Assembly: GCF_030232265.1 (NCBI RefSeq) | Contig: NZ_JASPJK010000001.1 | Location: forward strand, 248,001-312,000 | From: Corynebacterium sp. MSK041 | Lineage (GTDB): Bacteria; Actinomycetota; Actinomycetes; Mycobacteriales; Mycobacteriaceae | Direction of reading: 5' to 3' | Length of the DNA: 64,000 bases | Shown here: in pieces, positions 57,837 through 64,000 of the stretch | Layout: each line of letters starts with the position of its first letter | How positions within the stretch are numbered: the stretch's first letter is position 1 | Translations under genes and position numbers: made by a program | Notes under the pieces: generated by a model | Told to the model about the DNA's origin: nothing | Seen by the model: only the letters and a program-made list of their open reading frames with translations | Databases searched by the model: none

Positions 57837-58682
57837 ATGCCTGAATTGCCTGAAGTGGAAGTGGTGCGCCGTGGTCTAGAGGACCACGTGGTTGGCTACA
57901 CCTTCAGGTCCGTGGAGGTGCTTCATCCGCGTGCCGTGCTGGGCAATGATGCGGATCTAACTGAGGTGCTGCCCGGTTTGACGGTCACCGGCACCGGGCG
58001 CCGCGGCAAGTTCATGTGGCTCGAGCTTTCAGATGGCAATGCGTTGCTGGTCCATCTACGGATGTCCGGCCAGATGATCGTGGGGAAACCGGGGATGGCA
58101 AACAGCCGTCATCTGCGTATCCGCTCGGTGCTGGAACGCGACGGGGAAGAGATCGAGCTCGCCTTTATTGACCAGCGCATCTTTGGTTCCTGGCAGTGGG
58201 TGCCCATGACCTTCGACCGCGACTTGACCGTTCCAGCAAACATTCCGCACATTGCACCGGATCCTTTTGAGCAGTCCTTCGACGTGGTGGAAGTTGCGCG
58301 CACGATGCGCCGTAAGAATGTGGCAGTGAAAACGATCCTGTTGGATCAATCCGTGGTTAGTGGCATCGGATCCATTTACGCGGATGAAGCGATGTGGGCA
58401 GTGGGCGTGAAACCCACCCGCAAGGGAAAGACATTGCGGCAGCGTGATGCGGTAGCACTCCTCGAGGAGTCTCGGGAAGTCATGGCTCGCGCCCTAGAAG
58501 CTGGTGGCACGAGCTTTGATGCGTTGTACGTCAACGTGGATGGTGCGAGTGGCTATTTTGCGCGCTCACTCAATGCCTACGGGCGGGAAGATGAACCGTG
58601 TCCGCGGTGCGGCGCTCCAATTCACCGGACCACAGTGAATCAACGGTCTTCCTATTACTGTCCGGAGTGCCAGACGCTATAA
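57837..58682 (+). CDS. mutM: Formamidopyrimidine-DNA glycosylase
   Basis: A 281-residue base-excision repair enzyme for oxidised purines. It begins with the catalytic Pro2-Glu3 (MPELPEVEVVRRGLE) and has the lysine region GRRGKFMWLEL near residue 60. The C-terminal zinc finger is CPRCGAPIHRT then YYCPECQT. It lies nine bases after rnc. Confidence 0.95.
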   Translation: MPELPEVEVVRRGLEDHVVGYTFRSVEVLHPRAVLGNDADLTEVLPGLTVTGTGRRGKFMWLELSDGNALLVHLRMSGQMIVGKPGMANSRHLRIRSVLERDGEEIELAFIDQRIFGSWQWVPMTFDRDLTVPANIPHIAPDPFEQSFDVVEVARTMRRKNVAVKTILLDQSVVSGIGSIYADEAMWAVGVKPTRKGKTLRQRDAVALLEESREVMARALEAGGTSFDALYVNVDGASGYFARSLNAYGREDEPCPRCGAPIHRTTVNQRSSYYCPECQTL

Positions 58683-58692
58683 ACTTTCCGAC

Positions 58693-60243
58693 ATGAAAGC
58701 TGCGTATCTTTTTGTTGATGACACGCTCAATGGTGTCATCTGGAGTCTCGTGCCCTGGTTCCTGCTGGCAGCAGGCGTCTATTTCGGGCTGCGGACCCTC
58801 TTTGTTCAAATCCGTGCCGTGCCGGACATGTTCCGTGCCATCGCGGAAAGCCCGAAGGGCAAAGACCGTGCAGGGCGTGATTTGGATGAGGAGTACGGCG
58901 GACTGTCCGCCTTCAAATCCTTCACCATTTCTGCTGCCTCCCGTGTGGGCACCGGCAACGTTGCCGGTGTGGCCCTGGCTATCTCCATCGGTGGCCCGGG
59001 TTCAGTGTTCTGGATGTGGATGTTGGCCATTCTGGGTGGTGCAACCGCATTCGTGGAGTCCACGCTGGCACAGCTGTGGAAGACCAAGGATGAGAATGGG
59101 AACTACCACGGTGGCCCTGCCTACTACATGACTCGTGGTTTGGGCTGGAAGCACTTGGCTGCTGTGTTCTCCGTCTTCCTCGCCTTCACCTACGGCTTTG
59201 TGTACAACGCCGTTCAGTCCAACTCCATCGTTGAAGCTGTTGGTGGTTCTTTGGGCAATGACTCCAATATGCTGAAGGGCTTTGCTGCAGTGGTGCTGGC
59301 TAGCCTGACCGCGTTGGTCATCTTCGGTGGTGTCACGCGTGTGGCTAGCTGGACCCAGATCATCGTTCCGTTCATGGCGGGCGCCTACATCATCGTTGGC
59401 ATCATCGTCGTGGTGCTGAACATCAGCGAGGTTCCTAACATGATCTCACTCATCGTCGGCCACGCACTTGGCTTCAAGCAAGTGGCTGGCGCGGCCGTGG
59501 GTGTTGCGTTCATGCAGGGTATGCGCCGTGGTCTGTTCTCCAATGAGGCCGGTATGGGTTCTGCCCCGAACGCAGCGGCAACCGCAACCGTGTCTCACCC
59601 GGTCAAGCAGGGTCTTGTGCAGACGCTCGGCGTGTACTTTGACACCCTCGTGGTGTGCTCCATCACCGCCTTCATTGTTCTGCTTGGCCCGGCGGTGAGC
59701 TACGGCCGTGATGATATTCAGGGTGCTGCTCTCACGCAGTCCGCGCTGGCGGACTCTGTTGGTGCGTGGGGTGCCCACTTCATCACCTTCATCCTGTTCT
59801 TCCTCGCCTTCTCTTCCGTGCTGGGCAATTACTACCTTGGCCAGGCGAATATCGAGTACCTGACCAAGAGCAAGACGGTGCTGAACATTTACCGCACCGT
59901 GGTGCTCGGCTTCGTGGTCTTTGGTTGCTTCGGCTCTGTTCCGCTGGTGTGGGCACTGGGCGACACGATGGCAGGTCTGCTGGCCATCATGAACATCATC
60001 GCGATCATCCCGCTGGGTGGCATTGCTATCAAGCTGCTGAAGAACTTCAATGAACAGCGCCGCCAGGACATCGATCCGGTCTTCCACCGCGACATGATGC
60101 CCGAGGTCAAGAACGTTGAGTTCTGGGATGGCTCTGATCCAGTGACGCGCCGCAGCATCGAAGACCGCGTCACGGTCGAGGAAGCCCGCCGCGATGGGAA
60201 CATTGACGGCAACAACGATGAGGGCGGCCTGACCCGCATTTAA
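58693..60243 (+). CDS. Sodium:alanine/glycine symporter (AGCS family)
   Basis: A 516-residue carrier with about ten membrane helices. The AGCS signature region GNVAGVALAISIGGPGSVFW and the FSNEAGMGSAPNAAATA motif are clear. It takes up small neutral amino acids with sodium. It sits between mutM and acyP, a place that is empty in the same block of mycobacteria. A charged tail of about 55 residues follows the last helix. The stop overlaps acyP by one base. Confidence 0.93.
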   Translation: MKAAYLFVDDTLNGVIWSLVPWFLLAAGVYFGLRTLFVQIRAVPDMFRAIAESPKGKDRAGRDLDEEYGGLSAFKSFTISAASRVGTGNVAGVALAISIGGPGSVFWMWMLAILGGATAFVESTLAQLWKTKDENGNYHGGPAYYMTRGLGWKHLAAVFSVFLAFTYGFVYNAVQSNSIVEAVGGSLGNDSNMLKGFAAVVLASLTALVIFGGVTRVASWTQIIVPFMAGAYIIVGIIVVVLNISEVPNMISLIVGHALGFKQVAGAAVGVAFMQGMRRGLFSNEAGMGSAPNAAATATVSHPVKQGLVQTLGVYFDTLVVCSITAFIVLLGPAVSYGRDDIQGAALTQSALADSVGAWGAHFITFILFFLAFSSVLGNYYLGQANIEYLTKSKTVLNIYRTVVLGFVVFGCFGSVPLVWALGDTMAGLLAIMNIIAIIPLGGIAIKLLKNFNEQRRQDIDPVFHRDMMPEVKNVEFWDGSDPVTRRSIEDRVTVEEARRDGNIDGNNDEGGLTRI

Positions 60244-60533
60244 TGCCTATGAGCACAATTCGGTTGACAGCCTTTGTCACTGGCCACGTTCAGGGCGTGG
60301 GGTTCCGGTGGTGGACACGCAGCCGCGCCTTGGAACTAGGCCTGGCCGGTTACGCTAAGAACCTCACTGACGGCCGCGTTGAGGTGGTGGCGGAGGGGGA
60401 GCAAAGCGACGTCGATAAGCTTTTAGCTCTGCTGAAAGAAGACCCCTCCACCGCGAAGCGCCCCGGCACCGTGACCCTCGTCGTACCGCAGTACAGTGAG
60501 CCGCGGGGTGCCCAGGGGTTCGTTGAGCGCTAA
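60243..60533 (+). CDS. acyP: Acylphosphatase
   Basis: A 96-residue enzyme hydrolysing acyl phosphates. The catalytic Arg lies in GHVQGVGFRWWTR and the Asn in GYAKNLTDGRVEVVAEG. The ATG at 60243 shares a base with the upstream stop; an ATG two codons later is also possible. It is next to smc, as in other actinobacteria. Confidence 0.93.
   Translation: MPMSTIRLTAFVTGHVQGVGFRWWTRSRALELGLAGYAKNLTDGRVEVVAEGEQSDVDKLLALLKEDPSTAKRPGTVTLVVPQYSEPRGAQGFVER
60410..60420 (-). repeat. 11-base word GCTTATCGACG, copy 12
   Basis: Inside acyP in reverse orientation, encoding Val-Asp-Lys. Confidence 0.8.
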
Positions 60534-60543
60534 TCATCTGGGT

Positions 60544-60549
60544 TAAACT
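60544..60549 (+). promoter_or_regulatory. Candidate -10 box of smc
   Basis: TAAACT lies six bases before the smc ATG in the 22-base gap after acyP. Confidence 0.45.
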
Positions 60550-60555
60550 TTTCCA

Positions 60556-63500
60556 ATGCACTTAACATCGCTGACGCTGAAAGGATTCAAGTCCTTTGCG
60601 TCTGTGACGACGATGAAATTCGAGCCCGGCATTTGTGCTGTTGTCGGACCGAATGGCTCAGGCAAGTCCAATGTGGTGGACGCGCTGGCCTGGGTGATGG
60701 GGGAGCAAGGCGCGAAGAACCTGCGTGGCGGGAAGATGGAAGACGTCATCTTCGCTGGCGCGGGGGAACGGAAGCAGCTGGGCCGTGCGGAAGTCACGCT
60801 GACGTTTGATAACTCGGATGGGCGTTTGCCTATTGAATATGCCGAGGTGGCCATCACTCGCCGCATGTTCCGCGATGGTGCCAGCGAGTATGAAATCAAT
60901 GGCTCCAGGGCGCGCCTCATGGACATCCAGGAGCTGCTGTCGGATTCCGGTATTGGCCGTGAGATGCACATCATCGTGGGCCAAGGCAAGCTCAGTGAGA
61001 TCTTGGAATCGCGCCCGGAGGATCGCCGCGCGTTCATCGAAGAAGCAGCCGGTGTGCTCAAGCATCGTCGCCGCAAGGAGAAAGCACAGCGCAAGCTCAC
61101 GGGGATGCAGGCGAACCTGGATCGCCTCACGGACCTCACCGATGAGCTGGGCAAGCAGCTCAAACCGCTCGCGCGCCAGGCAGAAGCAGCGAAACGTGCC
61201 GCGACCGTGCAGGCTGATCTGCGTGACGCGCGCCTGAAACTAGCCGGCCACCAGGTGGTCACCCTGCGTGAATCGCTTATCGACGCCACACGCGCCGCCG
61301 AACTCCACGCCGAGAAAGCCGCCACCGTTAGCCGGGAGTTGGAAGAGGCTGAGCAGAACCAGTTGGCGGTGGAAGCGAATCAGGCGCGTGTGGCGGAGGC
61401 TTCCCAGGAAGCGCAGCGCCTGTGGTTTGGTTTGTCCTCTTTGGCTGAGCGAACGTCCGCGACGTTGCGCATCGCGGGGGAGCGTGCACAGAACGCTATG
61501 GCAATACCTGAATTCAGGGGCCAGGATCCGGACGAACTCTTAGCGCGGGCTGAACGCGCGGAAGAGGAATACGAGGCAGCGCAAGAGGAGTATGAAAACG
61601 CTGCGGAAGCTCTCGAAGAGGCTGCTGAGGAGACTGCGGAGTTGGAGCAGCGCGCCAAGGCCGCGGAGGCTGAGCACTTGGCGCAGGTGCGTGCGATCGC
61701 TGATCGCCGTGAAGGCGTGGTGCGTCTGCTCGCGCAGGAAGAAAGCCAGACTGCCGCGGTGGAATCAGCGAAGCAAGAGGTAGAACGTCTAAGTATTGCC
61801 GCGGAAGAAACCCGTGAGCAGGCCCGTGAAGCAGAAGCTCAAGCCGAAGAGACCGCGCAGAAGATGGCGGAACTTACCGCTGACCGAGAGCCACTGACTC
61901 AAGCTCATGTACGAGCCGTGGCGGAAGCGGGTGCTGCAGAAAAACGCCTGGACCAACTACGCGATGAGCAGAAAGCGCGAGAAAAGTCGGTGTACTCGCT
62001 GAGCTCGCGCATAGCCACCCTGGCCGAAACCGCACCTGTGACGGAAGCCGCCGATGTTCTTGGAGCTGATTACCACCCTCTCGCAGAGTGGGTGAAGGCT
62101 GAGGCAGGATTGGAAAAGGCACTCGCCGCCGCGCTCGGTGCACATGCGGAGGCATTGGCGGGTCAGCTGGATGATTCCACGGCCATGGAACTCTCCGATG
62201 CTTCACGCGCTGTCGTGGTGGACACGAAAGCCGGGGGCAGGCAGTGGCGCCTGGACGGTAAGCCCCCGACAGGCACGAGCTGGTTGTTAGACCATGTCAC
62301 CCTCGCTCCCGAGGTCGCGGGCCCAATCACACGTGTGCTTGTCGACGTCGTGGTGGCCACCGACATCACTCACGCCCGCGCCACAGTAGCGGATGATCCG
62401 CGCCTGCGTGCCGTGATCGATGACGGCACCATCGTGGGCGAAGGGTGGATCGCTGCTGGCTCCGGTGGTGCATCGAGCGTGGAAGTGGCTGCCCAGATTG
62501 AGCAGGCCACGGCTGATTTGGAGAAAGCCCAGTCTCAGCTTGATGAGCTATCCGGCACCCTCGAAGGCGCCAAAATTGCTGCGGACGAAGCGCGCGTAGC
62601 AGCAGCGGCAGCAAAGGCAGCACTCAAGGAACACGATGCCCACGCTGAGTCGTGGAAGCGTGACTACCAGCGTGTACTCAGCCAGGCAGAAAGCACCAAA
62701 CAACAGCACGAACGGGCAGCAAAGCAGGCCACGGAAGCAGAGATCCGCTTCAACGACCAGGTGAAGCAGTTGGAGGAAACCCGAGATCGTCTCGCCCGCG
62801 TGGAACACGATGACACGGAAGAAGACGTTGATTCCTCTCTCCGGGATGAAGCCAATGATGCGCTGGCACGGGCCCGTGCACGTGAGATGGAGTTAACGCT
62901 TCTGGCACGCTCCGCCCAGCAAGTCGTTGAACAGATCGCTGGACGTGGTGCCGCGTTGCGCAGACAAGCCGAGCACGAGCGTGAGGCAAAAACACGACAC
63001 CTCGCGGCGATGGCGCGTAAGCGCGCTGAGGCGGAACTAGCCGAAACCGTGGCAGAGCACGCCCAGACATTGGCGGCGCGAATTCAGGTTTCATTAGAGC
63101 GTGCCACGCAGCACCGCGACGAACTTGCTGACCAGATTAAACAGCTCACTGCCCGCCAGTCGCAGGTGCGTGAAACGGTTAGCGCATTGCGCCAGCAGCT
63201 CAACCGACTGGGGGATACCGCTCATGCGGCGGATATTGCGCGGGAGCAGGCGCAGGTGAGGATTGATGAGGCGGAAGCAGGAATCGCGGACAAGCTTGGC
63301 ATTGCCATCGCCGACCTGTTGGCTGACTACACGCCTGGCGAGGATTTCGACAAGGCCGCGGAGACGAAGCGCCTCAAGCAAGCTGAGCGCGACCTGGCAT
63401 CCTTAGGCAAGGTGAATCCGCTTGCTTTGGAGGAGTACAAAGCACTCGAGGAGCGCTACAGCTTCCTGTCCACGCAGCTCGCTGATGTGATTCAGGCACG

Positions 63501-64000
63501 CAAGGACCTCACCGGCGTGATCGACGATGTGGACGCGCAGATTCTGCAGCTATTCACGGATGCGTGGCATGACGTGGAGAAGGAATTTCCCAAGGTCTTT
63601 AACACCCTGTTCCCCGGTGGTGAGGCTCGATTGGTGCTCACCGACCCTTCGGACATGCTCACTACCGGTATTGAGATTGAGGCCCGTCCACCCGGCAAAC
63701 GAGTCAAGCGTTTGTCGCTGCTATCGGGTGGTGAGAAATCCCTCACCGCACTGGCCATGCTCGTGGCTATCTTCCGCGCGCGGCCATCCCCGTTCTACGT
63801 CCTGGATGAGGTGGAAGCGGCCTTGGACGATGTGAACCTGCGTCGTCTTATTGCATTGCTCGAGGAGCTCCGCGAGGATTCACAGCTCATCGTGATCACC
63901 CACCAAAAACCCACGATGGATGTGGCAAACGTGCTCTACGGTGTAACCATGCGTGGCGATGGTGTCACCCGCGTCATTTCCCAGCGAATGAACCCCGCGC
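60556..64000 (+). CDS. smc: Chromosome partition protein SMC (3' end outside window)
   Basis: The frame is open from ATG 60556 to the right edge, 1148 codons, nearly complete for the family. The N-terminal head has Walker A VVGPNGSGKSNVVDAL (about residues 29-44). Long Ala/Glu-rich coiled coils flank a hinge at about residues 495-640. The C-terminal head has the signature LSLLSGGEKSLTALAML (near 1055) and Walker B FYVLDEVEAALDD. It compacts and separates chromosomes as a ring with ScpA/ScpB, whose genes are not here. Confidence 0.97.
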   Translation, partial: MHLTSLTLKGFKSFASVTTMKFEPGICAVVGPNGSGKSNVVDALAWVMGEQGAKNLRGGKMEDVIFAGAGERKQLGRAEVTLTFDNSDGRLPIEYAEVAITRRMFRDGASEYEINGSRARLMDIQELLSDSGIGREMHIIVGQGKLSEILESRPEDRRAFIEEAAGVLKHRRRKEKAQRKLTGMQANLDRLTDLTDELGKQLKPLARQAEAAKRAATVQADLRDARLKLAGHQVVTLRESLIDATRAAELHAEKAATVSRELEEAEQNQLAVEANQARVAEASQEAQRLWFGLSSLAERTSATLRIAGERAQNAMAIPEFRGQDPDELLARAERAEEEYEAAQEEYENAAEALEEAAEETAELEQRAKAAEAEHLAQVRAIADRREGVVRLLAQEESQTAAVESAKQEVERLSIAAEETREQAREAEAQAEETAQKMAELTADREPLTQAHVRAVAEAGAAEKRLDQLRDEQKAREKSVYSLSSRIATLAETAPVTEAADVLGADYHPLAEWVKAEAGLEKALAAALGAHAEALAGQLDDSTAMELSDASRAVVVDTKAGGRQWRLDGKPPTGTSWLLDHVTLAPEVAGPITRVLVDVVVATDITHARATVADDPRLRAVIDDGTIVGEGWIAAGSGGASSVEVAAQIEQATADLEKAQSQLDELSGTLEGAKIAADEARVAAAAAKAALKEHDAHAESWKRDYQRVLSQAESTKQQHERAAKQATEAEIRFNDQVKQLEETRDRLARVEHDDTEEDVDSSLRDEANDALARARAREMELTLLARSAQQVVEQIAGRGAALRRQAEHEREAKTRHLAAMARKRAEAELAETVAEHAQTLAARIQVSLERATQHRDELADQIKQLTARQSQVRETVSALRQQLNRLGDTAHAADIAREQAQVRIDEAEAGIADKLGIAIADLLADYTPGEDFDKAAETKRLKQAERDLASLGKVNPLALEEYKALEERYSFLSTQLADVIQARKDLTGVIDDVDAQILQLFTDAWHDVEKEFPKVFNTLFPGGEARLVLTDPSDMLTTGIEIEARPPGKRVKRLSLLSGGEKSLTALAMLVAIFRARPSPFYVLDEVEAALDDVNLRRLIALLEELREDSQLIVITHQKPTMDVANVLYGVTMRGDGVTRVISQRMNPA
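61275..61285 (+). repeat. 11-base word GCTTATCGACG, copy 13
   Basis: Inside smc, read as Leu-Ile-Asp before an Ala codon; 865 bases from copy 12. Confidence 0.8.

Overview
The window is a compact stretch of core chromosome from a high-GC actinobacterium, almost certainly a Corynebacterium. The evidence is the histidine cluster order hisD-hisC-hisB-(small membrane ORF)-(MFS)-hisH-hisA-impA-hisF-hisI, the treZ/treY/glgX/glgP set, an NADP-type gdhA, the SepIVA-like/yceD/rnc/mutM/acyP/smc block, and many start codons preceded directly by a -10 box. I see no rRNA, tRNA, CRISPR array, insertion sequence or prophage. No gene-free stretch exceeds about 180 bases.

Layout. 1-5.9 kb: end of ileS, dinB, a two-component system, a membrane acyltransferase-like protein, an anchored serine protease and an asparaginase. 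6-11 kb: two lipoproteins, an ABC-F ATPase, lspA, rluD and a small membrane protein. 11-16 kb: a DUF222/HNH nuclease gene under an apparent LexA (SOS) operator, then a MacA/MacB-like adaptor, ATPase and permease. 16-21.4 kb: dnaE, a small secreted protein, ilvA. 21.4-31.4 kb: treZ, treY and glgX (glycogen to trehalose), small genes, an exonuclease-BRCT fusion and a TetR regulator. 31.5-44.3 kb: a lipoprotein, the histidine operon, two leftovers of an ancestral trp locus, lgt and pyk. 44.3-54.2 kb: p-aminobenzoate genes, glgP, an M20 amidohydrolase, a GalT-like protein and glycerate kinase. 54.3-64 kb: gdhA and the cell-division, RNA-processing, DNA-repair and smc block, with smc running off the end.

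How the genes work together. GlgP and GlgX shorten and debranch glycogen. TreY and TreZ convert the maltodextrins to trehalose, the carrier of mycolates in this group. PabAB and the PabC-like lyase make p-aminobenzoate. Lgt and LspA process the several lipoproteins encoded here.

Most unusual signals. (1) An exact 11-base word, GCTTATCGACG, occurs 13 times in both orientations, always inside genes, in several reading frames, where chance predicts far less than one copy. (2) The TrpC-like protein after hisI is full length but has lost several catalytic residues, and looks like a repurposed relic of a lost trp operon. (3) A LexA-type palindrome sits between the -35 and -10 of the DUF222/HNH gene. 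(4) The convergent pyk and pabC genes both stop inside the two arms of one perfect hairpin.
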